Part shown: in pieces, positions 15,665 through 24,612 of the stretch | How positions within the stretch are numbered: the stretch's first letter is position 1 | Layout: each line of letters begins with the position of its first letter | Assembly: GCF_002585305.1 (NCBI RefSeq) | Contig: NZ_NUNF01000085.1 | Span: 1 to 52,747 of the forward strand | Reading direction: 5' to 3' | From: Bacillus sp. AFS037270 | GTDB taxonomy: Bacteria > Bacillota > Bacilli > Bacillales_B > DSM-18226 | Length of the DNA stretch: 52,747 bases | The notes under the pieces: model-generated | What the model was told of the DNA's origin: nothing | Database searches by the model: none | The model's input: only the letters and a program-made list of their open reading frames with translations | Made by a program: the position numbers and the translations under genes

Positions 15665-18070
15665 TCACTCCCTAAGCTTCTTTACTTCAACAAGGTTTGT
15701 TAGCTGAGGATTGGCTTTTGCTAATGCAGTAGGTTTCTGTGATGTAAGCACATTTACTGAACCACGTTGATCAAGTCCGTTTTTATCAGGAGTATACCAA
15801 GCACCTTGTGGAATTCCAGCCACTCCTGGAGTGATTCGTGGTGTGACCTTCGCATCAATCATGAGTGAACCTCGATCATTAAATACCTGAACACGGTCAC
15901 CATTTTTGATTCCTCTTTTTTCAGCATCTTTAGGATTTATCCACATTTCTTGTTTGGCTGCTTCCTCAAGCCATTCTTGATTATCATAGGTTGAGTGGCA
16001 TCTCCGTTTATAATGCCAGCTGATGAGCTGAAGCGGGTACTTTTTAATTAGCGGGTCTTCTGGCCCTTCCCATGAAGAAATATACTTGGCAATTGCCGGT
16101 ATCTCATCATGCATGTTCATATCCCACAATGCTTTTGAGAACAATTCAATCTTCCCTGATGGTGTTTTGAATGGATTTTTTTCAAGATCTTCAATTTGCG
16201 CTTTAAACCCTACTAATGGCTCGTTATGTATAAAGTGATGAACTCCTTTTTTTCGGAACTCCTCAAATGTCGGGAAGTTTGGATCAAGTTCCTTTTTAGT
16301 TCTATCGACACTTTCCTTTACGAGGTCAAGAATTGATCTGCCTTCCGTAAATTTTTCCTTTAATCCCAGCTTATCGGCAATATCTGCAAACACATCATAT
16401 TCATTTCTGCATTCATATAATGGATCAATCGTTTTATCCCCGAAGACCACATAATCCCCAAAACACCATGGTACACCAATATCGTAGCGTTCAAAGAATG
16501 TCGTTCCCGGTAATAAGATGTCCGCATATTTTGCACTTGGGGTCATAAAGAGATCGCTGACAACAATAAACTCTACTTTACTTTCATCTTCAAGTAACTT
16601 TCGTGTTTTATTGATATCCGCATGCTGATTTATTAGCATATTACCTGCCATATTAAAAATCATTTTAATATTAGTAGTTAATTTTTCTGTTCCTTGTAAT
16701 CCATCGGCTGCAGTCATTTCGGTCCCTTTTTCAACTGCGGTAGTCCAAAGAAAACATGGTATGGAAGCTTTTACTGGATTTTCAAATACAAACGGATAGA
16801 CAATATCACTTCGGCTCCAATAGCCTGTACCAGCGGCCCAGCCTCCTAGTTTCCCCACATTCCCAGTTAAACAGGCTAATTGTGCCCCGGCACGCATGTA
16901 TTGTTCCCCAAACGCTTGACGTTGTGCTGCCCAGCCTTGAATTAATGCTGCTGGCTTGTATTTAGCATAATCCCGGGCAATCTCTCGTATATTATTTGCA
17001 GGTACACCACAAATCCTTTCCGCCCATTCAGGGGTCTTAGGAGTGCCATCGTTTTCTCCAAGTAAGTAGCTCTTTAATGATTCATTTTTCGGTACACCAT
17101 CAGGCATGTGATTCTCATCAAATCCAAGGCAGTACTTATCGAGGAATACCTGTTCGTGTAGTTTTTCCGTAACAATCACATACCCCATGGCATCCATCAT
17201 CGCTGTGTCTGTTGTTGGCAGGATCGGTATCCACTCATCAGCAAAAGTGATTGCCGTATCAGTATATCTAGGGTCAATTACAATAATCTTTGCACCATTT
17301 GTCTTTGCCTGCATTAAATATTCACGATACGGGGTAGAGAAAATCATTTCAGAAGGGTTTTGCCCCCATAAAATGATATATTTGGAATGTAATAGTGAAT
17401 CAAAACTACTACCTGAGTCATTTGTTCCGTAAGTGTAAGGAGTGGCAACATTACCTGCACCAGAACTGTAGTCATTTCGGGAATTCAAATAACCGCCAGT
17501 TAGGGCTAAAAGTTTTTTCGCTGCACCTTTACCACCGTGTAATCCCCAGCTTTGTCCTGATGCATAGTTGACATATCTTGATTCAGGTCCGTACTTATCA
17601 CCAATCCGTTTTACTTGTGCTGCAATTGTTTCAACTGCTTCATCCCACGAAATCCTCTCAAATTTTCCTTCGCCCCGTTTACCCACTCGTTTCATCGGAA
17701 ACTTAAGTCGATCAGGATGATAAAGCATACTTCGATAATTTCTCCCTCTGACACATGCTCTTAGAGGTGGTGTCGATAAGTCTCCACCCTCCTGTGTATC
17801 AGTACTGACTCGTACTACAACCCCTTCTTTTACATGCGCTTTAATTACACACCGTCCTCCGCAGTTATTAATACTGCAAGTTGAAATAATCGTCTCGGGG
17901 CTTTCTTCTTTAGCACCTACAGGCTTAGTTTCTTCTTTACGGTTGACAAGCATTTTCGTGCCTATTCCACCTGCAATCACTGGTATTCCTATTGCGCCTG
18001 ACCATTTTAGAAAGGTTCGTCTCTGCATTTTATTAGTTAATAAGTTCTTTAAATGGTTATCATCAGACAT
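15665..18070 (-). CDS. dmsA: DMSO reductase family molybdopterin subunit (DmsA-like)
   Basis: 801 residues, the length of DmsA. Twin-arginine signal QRRTFLKWSG at residues 16-25 predicts folded export. Iron-sulfur ligands Cys65, 70, 74 and 106 open the catalytic domain. The NDYSSGAGN segment (200-207) aligns with the DmsA loop carrying the Ser ligand of molybdenum, arguing for a DMSO/N-oxide-type enzyme rather than nitrate reductase or formate dehydrogenase. The C-terminal MopB cap domain is complete. Natural substrate (DMSO, other S- or N-oxides, selenate-type oxyanions) is not fixed by sequence. Confidence 0.9.
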   Translation of the reverse strand: MSDDNHLKNLLTNKMQRRTFLKWSGAIGIPVIAGGIGTKMLVNRKEETKPVGAKEESPETIISTCSINNCGGRCVIKAHVKEGVVVRVSTDTQEGGDLSTPPLRACVRGRNYRSMLYHPDRLKFPMKRVGKRGEGKFERISWDEAVETIAAQVKRIGDKYGPESRYVNYASGQSWGLHGGKGAAKKLLALTGGYLNSRNDYSSGAGNVATPYTYGTNDSGSSFDSLLHSKYIILWGQNPSEMIFSTPYREYLMQAKTNGAKIIVIDPRYTDTAITFADEWIPILPTTDTAMMDAMGYVIVTEKLHEQVFLDKYCLGFDENHMPDGVPKNESLKSYLLGENDGTPKTPEWAERICGVPANNIREIARDYAKYKPAALIQGWAAQRQAFGEQYMRAGAQLACLTGNVGKLGGWAAGTGYWSRSDIVYPFVFENPVKASIPCFLWTTAVEKGTEMTAADGLQGTEKLTTNIKMIFNMAGNMLINQHADINKTRKLLEDESKVEFIVVSDLFMTPSAKYADILLPGTTFFERYDIGVPWCFGDYVVFGDKTIDPLYECRNEYDVFADIADKLGLKEKFTEGRSILDLVKESVDRTKKELDPNFPTFEEFRKKGVHHFIHNEPLVGFKAQIEDLEKNPFKTPSGKIELFSKALWDMNMHDEIPAIAKYISSWEGPEDPLIKKYPLQLISWHYKRRCHSTYDNQEWLEEAAKQEMWINPKDAEKRGIKNGDRVQVFNDRGSLMIDAKVTPRITPGVAGIPQGAWYTPDKNGLDQRGSVNVLTSQKPTALAKANPQLTNLVEVKKLRE

Positions 18071-18734
18071 TTTCCAATGCCTCCCTTACTTCCAATAAAG
18101 ATGTAAAATCAAAGTCTAAAAAGTCCTCAAGCAGCATGGCAGCCCCTAGATATAAGCGGCTATTGGTATGATCCATAATCCTTTTACAAAATTCTGGAAT
18201 CCAAATGGATAGGTGCTCTTTATGAAGGAGAATTTGACTTGCAATCAGTTCCTGAATCCTTTCTGTCTCCGAGGCTTGCAAACTTAGTTCTATTAGAAAA
18301 ATCATAAACTCTAATTCTAGTAGTAAATGATCATCAGGTTCATAATTTTCTCTTAAAAATTGGAGCCCAAATTGATGATATAGTTCTCTAATCTGGAGAG
18401 TCCACTCTTCAAATAAAAGTCGTTCTTTGCTTCGATAATAAGACTCCCAAGGAGGGGCCACTAGTGTTCCTGGACCAATAAATAACCGTCGGTATTCTTC
18501 TCTTTCCGAGTGCACTTTCTCTATCTTGGTCAATTGCTTAAAAAAGGAAGCTAGAATTCTGCCACCTTCATGAAACTCTTTTAATTCATCAAAAGTCCTC
18601 ATACGACATAAATCTAGTAATAGGTTTTCATTGGTTGGCTCTAAAAATAAAGTATGAAGTATTTGGTATAAATTTTTCCTAGCTAATAAAAATGGTTGTA
18701 ATTCGATCTGTATTGCATCCTTTCCTGTTATCAT
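18063..18734 (-). CDS. TorD/DmsD-family molybdoenzyme chaperone
   Basis: All-helical cytoplasmic chaperone that holds the apo-catalytic subunit and proofreads its Tat signal. Family signature EEYRRLFIGPG...PPWESYY and EPDDHLLLELEFM is clear. I start it at 18734 (MITGKDAIQ), 7 bases after AAGGAG; an in-frame ATG at 18776 with a weaker site is also possible and would add 14 residues. It overlaps dmsA by 8 bases and is the first gene of the operon. Confidence 0.87.
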   Translation of the reverse strand: MITGKDAIQIELQPFLLARKNLYQILHTLFLEPTNENLLLDLCRMRTFDELKEFHEGGRILASFFKQLTKIEKVHSEREEYRRLFIGPGTLVAPPWESYYRSKERLLFEEWTLQIRELYHQFGLQFLRENYEPDDHLLLELEFMIFLIELSLQASETERIQELIASQILLHKEHLSIWIPEFCKRIMDHTNSRLYLGAAMLLEDFLDFDFTSLLEVREALENV

Positions 18735-18833
18735 TTCCTCTCTCCTTGTTTGTGATGTGTATACACCAACTTCCATGATTCGTAACCCCTCATAAATTTA
18801 TCTTACCTTAATCTATTTAGGTTAGGTTGACTT

Positions 18834-18849
18834 TGTGCAATTATTCACA
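18834..18849. promoter_or_regulatory. Candidate Fnr box upstream of the dms operon
   Basis: TGTGCAATTATTCACA differs by one base from the TGTGA-N6-TCACA consensus of Bacillus Fnr. Possible -10 sequences lie 20-40 bases downstream on the minus strand, a sensible activator position for an anaerobic reductase operon. Confidence 0.5.
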
Positions 18850-18954
18850 TTAAATTCAAAATCATGAAAATTGCAGTAAGCTAAATCACTTTTTTGGGTT
18901 ATGACCGAAAATGTGTATAATAAGAGAGTCAATAAACTGTAAAGGATGATATGG

Positions 18955-19248
18955 TTGAACATTACAGGCCACCAAGTTGAAAAATTAGAAGATCCCTTTG
19001 GTTTACTATCTGGAGAGCGCTATGAGTTTTTTCTAGAACTCGAAGTGGATGAAGATGATGAATTGTATTCTGAAAAAGGGGTCGGTTTAAAGTGTATTTT
19101 TGTTCGTAATGAAAGCGAAGATAAAATAACCAGCTATCACTTTTATGAACGCGGGACCGAAAAGGTACTCGACTTTGAATTGGAGGAGGATGAAGAAGAA
19201 CTAGTCCTTACTTACTGCCAAAAATTTGCTGAAGAAGAAGAAGAATAA
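18955..19248 (+). CDS. DUF6509 family acidic protein
   Basis: 97 residues, strongly acidic, beginning MNITGHQVEKLEDPFGLLSG and with GERYEFFLELEVDEDDELYS, the pattern of the DUF6509 family of Bacillales (function unknown). An upstream ATG at 18946 overlaps the ribosome-binding site AAAGGATG, so I chose the TTG at 18955, which matches the family start. No membrane segment. Single gene. Confidence 0.75.
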   Translation: MNITGHQVEKLEDPFGLLSGERYEFFLELEVDEDDELYSEKGVGLKCIFVRNESEDKITSYHFYERGTEKVLDFELEEDEEELVLTYCQKFAEEEEE

Positions 19249-19281
19249 GAAAGCAGGGAGCTTTGCTCTCCCTGCTTTCTT
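19247..19281. terminator. Terminator between DUF6509 and ydjO-like genes
   Basis: A 14-bp perfect stem (AAGAAAGCAGGGAG with CTCCCTGCTTTCTT) and 7-base loop between convergent genes. Confidence 0.8.
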
Positions 19282-19286
19282 ATTGA

Positions 19287-19490
19287 TCACATAAAATTTT
19301 TACTATGGTTATGAATGACTTGTAGTTCTTTGGTTGTTTGACTCATTTCACTTTTGCAGATTGGGCAAAGTGGAAGTTCACTGCTTTTAAAATTGTCCCG
19401 AACCCAGCACTTACAAGTTTCAGAAGTACAAACCCAAATTTTTGTTTCCTCTAATTTAATTTCTTCTTCATTTTTTCTGCCAAACGCCAA
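19287..19490 (-). CDS. ydjO: YdjO-family cold-inducible zinc-binding protein
   Basis: 67 residues starting MAFGRKNEEE. Cysteines in CTSETCKCW and CPIC and the phrase VRDNF fit YdjO, a small protein induced by cold shock in B. subtilis, probably holding one zinc. The TTG at 19490 lies 8 bases after AAGGAG; the GTG at 19499 overlaps that site and is rejected. Two hairpins lie upstream of it. Confidence 0.82.
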   Translation of the reverse strand: MAFGRKNEEEIKLEETKIWVCTSETCKCWVRDNFKSSELPLCPICKSEMSQTTKELQVIHNHSKNFM

Positions 19491-19578
19491 AACGATCACT
19501 CCTTATAAGTAGTTATGACTGTTTTTGAACCAGTAATTGAAACCAACTATTATTCTAGTAAAATTAAATATATAAAAA

Positions 19579-19596
19579 GGTGATGCTTGCATCACC
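19579..19596 (-). terminator. Hairpin upstream of ydjO
   Basis: GGTGATGC/GCATCACC with a tiny loop, followed on the minus strand by TTTTTATATA. A second stop point for RNA started at about 19722. Confidence 0.6.
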
Positions 19597-19624
19597 CTTT
19601 TATTTTTTCTGACCATTTTACATA

Positions 19625-19722
19625 ATAAAAAAGACGTAACTCTGCACGATAGGTAATAGTTATCCCCCACTTTCGTGCAGTTACGACCAATTAAACCAGA
19701 TAATACCGAAACATTAAAATGT
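19625..19722 (-). ncRNA. Candidate small RNA (or ydjO leader)
   Basis: A SigA-type promoter lies immediately upstream. About 35 bases into the predicted RNA begins a long stem (arms 19673-19685 and 19635-19649) with a 23-base loop carrying GUGGGGGAUAA, followed by TCTTTTTTATT. That is promoter plus intrinsic terminator, with no convincing ORF between. The RNA would be about 98 bases, or a leader reaching the ydjO-like gene if read through. I do not recognise an Rfam family. Confidence 0.5.
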
Positions 19723-19728
19723 ATTTTT

Positions 19729-19757
19729 ATTTTAACACAATTTCCACTTTGAGTCAA
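19729..19757 (-). promoter_or_regulatory. SigA promoter of the candidate small RNA
   Basis: On the minus strand TTGACT (19752-19757) and TAAAAT (19729-19734), 17 bases apart. Confidence 0.6.
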
Positions 19758-19827
19758 TTTTATGAGCAGTCCTAAAAATGAAATGAAGACCAAGTTAAAA
19801 GAACTTGGCCTTCAAGGACTTTTATCT

Positions 19828-20715
19828 CTAAGCTTCTTTCTTAACTTTAGCTGGTGCCTTTTTTCTTGGTGCTGCAGCTGTTTTTTTCGGTTTGGCTTTT
19901 TCCGTTGCCGCTGGCTTTAATGCAGGTGCAGTTGTTTTATTAGGTTTTGTTCGATCAATGGATGCCTGAAGGGCTGCCATTAGATCGGTAACATTAGATG
20001 TAATTTCCTTAGTCGCTGCTGTTACTGTTTCTTGCCCAGTACGTTTTGACTCAATGAGTTCTAAAAGTGCCGTTCGATATTCATCGGTATACTTTTCAGG
20101 CTCAAAATTAGTGGTTAATTGATCGATGAGCATAATCGCCGTGTCTAACTCTCTATCTGTGACCTTATCCTCCGCAGGAACATTCGGCACATCTCCCGCT
20201 TTACGTACCTCGTCAGGATAATGAATGGTTTCCATAACTAAGGTATTTTCGTATACGCGAATTACGGCAAGCTGCTCTTTGGAACGAATAATAATTTTAG
20301 CCAGCCCAACCTTTTGGGACTCCTGTAAGGCCTTGCGCAGTAATGAGTATGCCTTACTGCCGCCCTCATTTGGGGACATATAATACGTTCGATCAAAGTA
20401 AATCGGATCTATTTCTTCCATTTTTACGAAATCAATAATTTCTACAGCCTTTTCTTCATTCTCTTTCCGAAGCTTTTCTAGTTCTTCATTATCTAAAACG
20501 ACAAACTTTCCTTTTGTATACTCATACGCTTTGACAATATCTTCTGGTTTTACTTCTTCCTCACAGACTGTACAAATTTTTTCGTATTTAATGGGAGCAT
20601 GACATTTATTGTGCAGGGTTCGAAGTTTTATATCTTTGTCTTCAGTTGCTGTATGGAGCTTAATGGGGATATTAACAAGCCCAAAACTAATGCTGCCTTT
20701 CCACATTGTATGCAT
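19828..20715 (-). CDS. ku: Non-homologous end joining protein Ku
   Basis: 295 residues. Homodimeric ring that binds DNA ends and recruits LigD. Starts MHTMWKGSISFGLVNIP, the typical bacterial Ku N-terminus, with the beta-barrel core to about residue 215 and a Lys/Ala/Pro-rich C-terminal tail (about 250-295) that binds DNA. Divergent from ligD with a 126-base gap, like ykoV/ykoU of B. subtilis in content though not in orientation. A SigG-like promoter precedes it. Confidence 0.95.
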   Translation of the reverse strand: MHTMWKGSISFGLVNIPIKLHTATEDKDIKLRTLHNKCHAPIKYEKICTVCEEEVKPEDIVKAYEYTKGKFVVLDNEELEKLRKENEEKAVEIIDFVKMEEIDPIYFDRTYYMSPNEGGSKAYSLLRKALQESQKVGLAKIIIRSKEQLAVIRVYENTLVMETIHYPDEVRKAGDVPNVPAEDKVTDRELDTAIMLIDQLTTNFEPEKYTDEYRTALLELIESKRTGQETVTAATKEITSNVTDLMAALQASIDRTKPNKTTAPALKPAATEKAKPKKTAAAPRKKAPAKVKKEA

Positions 20716-20740
20716 AAGAATTCTCCAATCTTTTTGTTAT

Positions 20741-20769
20741 TAGTTTGTGGTACCGTCTTATCTTCATTC
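20741..20769 (-). promoter_or_regulatory. Candidate SigG promoter of ku
   Basis: On the minus strand GAATG (20765-20769), then 17 bases, then CAAACTA (20741-20747), 6 of 7 to the SigG -10 CATACTA. B. subtilis ykoV is forespore-expressed under SigG, which supports the reading. Confidence 0.5.
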
Positions 20770-20841
20770 CTAAAAAGTATTGGAAAAGGATGAAGTGGTA
20801 TTAATTGAAGCAAAATAAGGAAAAAAGAAAGGATCAATACA

Positions 20842-22683
20842 ATGAAACCAATGCTGCCAAGTTTAACTTTTGACCTTCCTGTACGGCCAGATTGGCAGTA
20901 CGAGGTTAAATTTGATGGATTTCGGGCCATGTTAACCTGGAATTCAAAAGGAATTGAGTTTATTAGCAGAAATGGCAAGGATTTATTACCGCAATTTCCA
21001 GAAATCAAAGATTTCCTTTTGCGATATGAACTCCTTTTTAAACCCTATTTACCACTGCAAATAGATGGGGAACTTGTCTATTTAGAAAACACGCATAAGG
21101 CTAATTTTTCTGCTATCCAGGTTCGAGGAAGACTAAAATCAGAAAAAAAAATATCAGAGCAGGCAACTCGTTCCCCATGCCGACTGATGGTTTTTGATCT
21201 ATTGATGTTAAAGGGAAAAAAGTTCTCTACTGAACCCTTTTTTAAGAGAAAAGAAGCGTTAAAGGAATTATTCCTAACAATAGGGTTTGAGCTAGAATCT
21301 GATCCGTATAATAATCAGCTGCTTCAATTCGTAAAAGCCCATGATGATTTTAATGAATTATGGGAAAAAATCGTTCTATATGATGGAGAAGGCATAATTG
21401 CTAAATTTAAAAATAGTTTTTGGGAAGAAGGAAAACGCACACTTCAATGGCTAAAGTATAAAAACTGGAAATATGTCAGCTGCTTTATTACCTCCTATGA
21501 AAAAACAAATGGCTATTTTTATATTGGTGTTTATCAAGATAAAAAAATTTATAGCATCGGCCAAGTGCTATTTGGTTTTAAACCTGAAGAAAAAGATGCC
21601 TTAAAGCAAACGATAAAACAGAATATGATCAAAGAGGATGACAAATTTATTTATGTCGAACCTGCCATCTGCCTTGAAGTGAAATACTTAGAACTATATG
21701 ATAATCAACTGCGTGAACCTCATTTTGACCGTTTTCGCTTTGATTTAGAACCTGCAGATTGTACCTTTGACCGCTTTATGTTTGCCCAAAAAAACCTGCC
21801 TCAAGACTTGGAAATAACACATCCGGATAAACCCTTGTGGGAAAGGCTCGCCATTCAGAAAGCTGATTATATTCTGTACCTGCGGGAAATTTCACCATAT
21901 ATGCTGCCTTTTTTAAAGGACCGTCTCTTAACAGTTATTCGTTATCCGCATGGCATGTTTGGCGAAGCTTTTTATCAAAAAAATTGTCCTGATTATGCAC
22001 CAGAATTTGTGCATACAAAAGAGGCTGAAGGGATTCATTACATTTTGTGCAATAACCTCAAAACCCTTGTATGGCTTGGAAATCAGCTGGCCATCGAATT
22101 CCATATCCCTTTTCAAACAGTTTACAGCAAAGGTCCGAGTGAGATCGTGTTTGATCTCGATCCGCCATCCAAAGATGCATTCCCATTAGCCATAAAAGCA
22201 GCTCTATTGATTAAGGAAGTACTGGATCAATTAAATCTAATAGGTTTTATAAAAACTTCAGGCAACAAAGGGTTGCAAATTTACCTTCCTTTGCCTGAAA
22301 ATGTTTATTCCTATGATGATACACGGTTATTCACCAGCTTTATCGCTGAATATTTAATCTCGAGGGCTCCTGATTCTTTCACCATTGAACGAATGAAAAA
22401 GAATCGAGGTAACAGGTTATATGTTGATTATGTACAGCATTCTGAAGGAAAGACAATTGTCGCTCCCTACTCAATGAGGGGAAATGAACATGGCGGTGTC
22501 GCTACTCCCCTTTATTGGGAGGAAGTGAATGATAAACTTAAACCAGTCTCCTTTAATATGGAAAATGCTCTTAAACGAATTCGCAGTCAGGGTGACCCTT
22601 TTATGGATTACTTTCAAACAAAGCAGCTCCAGGCTTTTACTCCGGTCCTTGAGTTTTTAAAAAACTCAAGCAAAAAAGGATAA
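20842..22683 (+). CDS. ligD: ATP-dependent DNA ligase/polymerase LigD
   Basis: 613 residues, matching the Bacillus two-domain form. The N-terminal ligase domain has the adenylated lysine in EVKFDGFR (Lys23) and later EGIIAKF and LQWLKYK motifs. The C-terminal primase-like polymerase domain (about 320-605) has the metal motif VFDLDPP and an SGNKGLQIYLP segment. The 3'-phosphoesterase domain of mycobacterial LigD is absent. With Ku it seals double-strand breaks, especially in germinating spores. Confidence 0.95.
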   Translation: MKPMLPSLTFDLPVRPDWQYEVKFDGFRAMLTWNSKGIEFISRNGKDLLPQFPEIKDFLLRYELLFKPYLPLQIDGELVYLENTHKANFSAIQVRGRLKSEKKISEQATRSPCRLMVFDLLMLKGKKFSTEPFFKRKEALKELFLTIGFELESDPYNNQLLQFVKAHDDFNELWEKIVLYDGEGIIAKFKNSFWEEGKRTLQWLKYKNWKYVSCFITSYEKTNGYFYIGVYQDKKIYSIGQVLFGFKPEEKDALKQTIKQNMIKEDDKFIYVEPAICLEVKYLELYDNQLREPHFDRFRFDLEPADCTFDRFMFAQKNLPQDLEITHPDKPLWERLAIQKADYILYLREISPYMLPFLKDRLLTVIRYPHGMFGEAFYQKNCPDYAPEFVHTKEAEGIHYILCNNLKTLVWLGNQLAIEFHIPFQTVYSKGPSEIVFDLDPPSKDAFPLAIKAALLIKEVLDQLNLIGFIKTSGNKGLQIYLPLPENVYSYDDTRLFTSFIAEYLISRAPDSFTIERMKKNRGNRLYVDYVQHSEGKTIVAPYSMRGNEHGGVATPLYWEEVNDKLKPVSFNMENALKRIRSQGDPFMDYFQTKQLQAFTPVLEFLKNSSKKG

Positions 22684-22703
22684 GGTGGTATGCCTTATCC
22701 TTT
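22675..22703. terminator. Shared terminator of ligD and dapF
   Basis: AAAGGATAAGG and CCTTATCCTTT pair across 7 bases and overlap the stop codons of both convergent genes. Confidence 0.75.
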
Positions 22704-23679
22704 AAAGTGTTTGCTTAATTACTTCCTGAGCAGCTGATTGGAGCTTCTCATAGGTCTGTTGTTCTGATAGTTCGGTTCTTGATGTGACGGAAAAAGTTTT
22801 TTCATTTAGAGCTAACTGGATGGAGGCACGATAAAGATATGTGGCATTTCCAATTAGATCAATTGAATAGGTATCATCTAGTTTATGGACAACACATTGG
22901 ACTTTACCGCCATTATTATAAACATTGATGACTTTTTCATACTTGTTTAATTCAGTTAAACAAGTAACTAGTGAAGAAGCGGACATGGCAGTACCACAAG
23001 CATTTGTAAAACCTACACCCCGTTCAAAGGTTCGAACGTAAATGGAACCCTTTTCGAGCGGCTTTACAAAGCTGACATTTACCCCATCCGGGAATAAATC
23101 ATTGGGGCCATTCACTTTTTCACTAAGCTCTTTTTGGAGATTATTTTGAAACATCTCTGTTTCCACAATCGCAATCAAGTGCGGATTTGGTACCGCCAGA
23201 GCTGTAAACCTTAACTCATCTGAAAGCTCTTTAATCTTTTCGTTAAAAAGAGTCGGTTTAGGTAGGTTTAATGGAAGTGCCTTTAATTCAAACATGACCG
23301 GAGAAATCTCAACCTGATAGGTGTGAACCTGAGGAAATATATCCTCTTGTTTCATGACCTTTAGATTTGCTTTCATTGTTTCAATAACCGCCTTATTGAG
23401 CCCCTTCAGCTCACAGATATATCTGGCTACTAGACGGAGGCCATTTCCACACATGGAAGCTTCTGAACCATCGGCATTGAAGACACGCATTCTTCCGTCA
23501 GCACGGTCACTTTTCATTATAAACAAAATTCCATCTGCTCCAAGCTCATTTCCACGGTTACATAAAACCTTGGCAAGATTAGCTCTATCTTCTTCCGTAA
23601 ACAAATAATCATTTGATATTTCATCGATGAGGAGAAAATCATTTCCTGATCCATGACCTTTAATTAAATCAATTTGCAC
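22702..23679 (-). CDS. dapF: Diaminopimelate epimerase family protein
   Basis: Converts LL- to meso-diaminopimelate for lysine and peptidoglycan. 325 residues. Both catalytic cysteines are present: Cys77 in NADGSEASMCGNG and Cys228 in FTNACGTAMSAS. The second motif departs from the usual ACGTGACA, and the protein is about 40 residues longer than common DapF, with a polar C-terminal tail. It could be a divergent paralogue acting on another amino acid. Confidence 0.82.
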   Translation of the reverse strand: MQIDLIKGHGSGNDFLLIDEISNDYLFTEEDRANLAKVLCNRGNELGADGILFIMKSDRADGRMRVFNADGSEASMCGNGLRLVARYICELKGLNKAVIETMKANLKVMKQEDIFPQVHTYQVEISPVMFELKALPLNLPKPTLFNEKIKELSDELRFTALAVPNPHLIAIVETEMFQNNLQKELSEKVNGPNDLFPDGVNVSFVKPLEKGSIYVRTFERGVGFTNACGTAMSASSLVTCLTELNKYEKVINVYNNGGKVQCVVHKLDDTYSIDLIGNATYLYRASIQLALNEKTFSVTSRTELSEQQTYEKLQSAAQEVIKQTL

Positions 23680-23750
23680 AAGCTTTACCCCCAGAATAAT
23701 ATCTTTAATCCATCATATCAAACATTATTATGGAAGGAAACTGTCTTGTT

Positions 23751-24536
23751 TTATCTCTCAATAAAGTATTCATTAATTAATAACGACATTCTAAGAAGCT
23801 TGTCCTTTTCTGATAGGCCCTCTTTAAGTGACAGTACAGGTGTATTAGGTTCTGGAAATAATGGACTCCATTCCATTGGCATCCACCCTCTTCGCAGCCG
23901 CCCCACCTGATGCTCACCATGATCATAAACTAACTCATCCATAAAAACAGAAGATCCTTCTATCTCTCCTATAAACCTTCCAGTATGGTCAAAAAGCTCC
24001 TTCTTTGCTTTCCGAAAACCTATATTCCTTTTTTCAAATCTGCCTAAAAAATCTTGATTCCTATCAAATACATCAATTTTTAATACTTTTCTGCCTTTTA
24101 GCTCAAAATATCCCAATACTTGGTCTTCTTCATTATATAAGGCGTAGCTTCTTGAGAGCTTGAACCTTTTCTTTCCTGTTCCTCTAAATTTTTTTATTTG
24201 TCCCGCCATATGGCCATTAGGAAAATAGATGAATAAACTTGAGGACTGGGAGTTCCTGTAAAGTACTAAAAGATGACGGGCTTTAAAAATAGATGTGGAA
24301 ATGTCCTTAGAAGCTTTCATATTACGTCTAATCGTGATAGATTGTCTCATTCTAAAAAGGTAGACTTGAAAACTTATCAAACTATAAATCATAAATGGAA
24401 GGGCAAGCAGCATGATTTCTCTATTCTTAAAAACAGAAAAATTCCCTATAATAATTATAGTGGTTGGAACTAGAGCGGCAATACTACCATTTAAGTTCAT
24501 ATGAGCTGCATCCCGGTAATATTCATTTATTTTCAT
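23751..24536 (-). CDS. Unknown membrane-anchored protein
   Basis: 261 residues. Two membrane segments near the N-terminus (about 22-37 and 41-61), then a basic, beta-rich cytoplasmic part with repeated short units of the kind LGYFELKGRK, LGRFEKRN, FIGEIEG and VGRLRRGW. These spaced G-x-(F/L)-(E/R) strands recall tubby/scramblase-like (LURP) folds, but that is only a resemblance. No family recognised. Single gene between dapF and a patatin lipase. Confidence 0.6.
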   Translation of the reverse strand: MKINEYYRDAAHMNLNGSIAALVPTTIIIIGNFSVFKNREIMLLALPFMIYSLISFQVYLFRMRQSITIRRNMKASKDISTSIFKARHLLVLYRNSQSSSLFIYFPNGHMAGQIKKFRGTGKKRFKLSRSYALYNEEDQVLGYFELKGRKVLKIDVFDRNQDFLGRFEKRNIGFRKAKKELFDHTGRFIGEIEGSSVFMDELVYDHGEHQVGRLRRGWMPMEWSPLFPEPNTPVLSLKEGLSEKDKLLRMSLLINEYFIER

Positions 24537-24612
24537 CCAGATTACCCCTTATCGATTCCTCTACTAAGAGTTTATTTAATAGGATTGAAAAAAATGATAG
24601 AAGTTTTTAAAA

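Noticed and set aside
19503..19793. 96-residue minus-strand frame upstream of ydjO
   Set aside because: Crosses the promoter, the long stem and the second hairpin; composition is not protein-like and no ribosome site precedes it.
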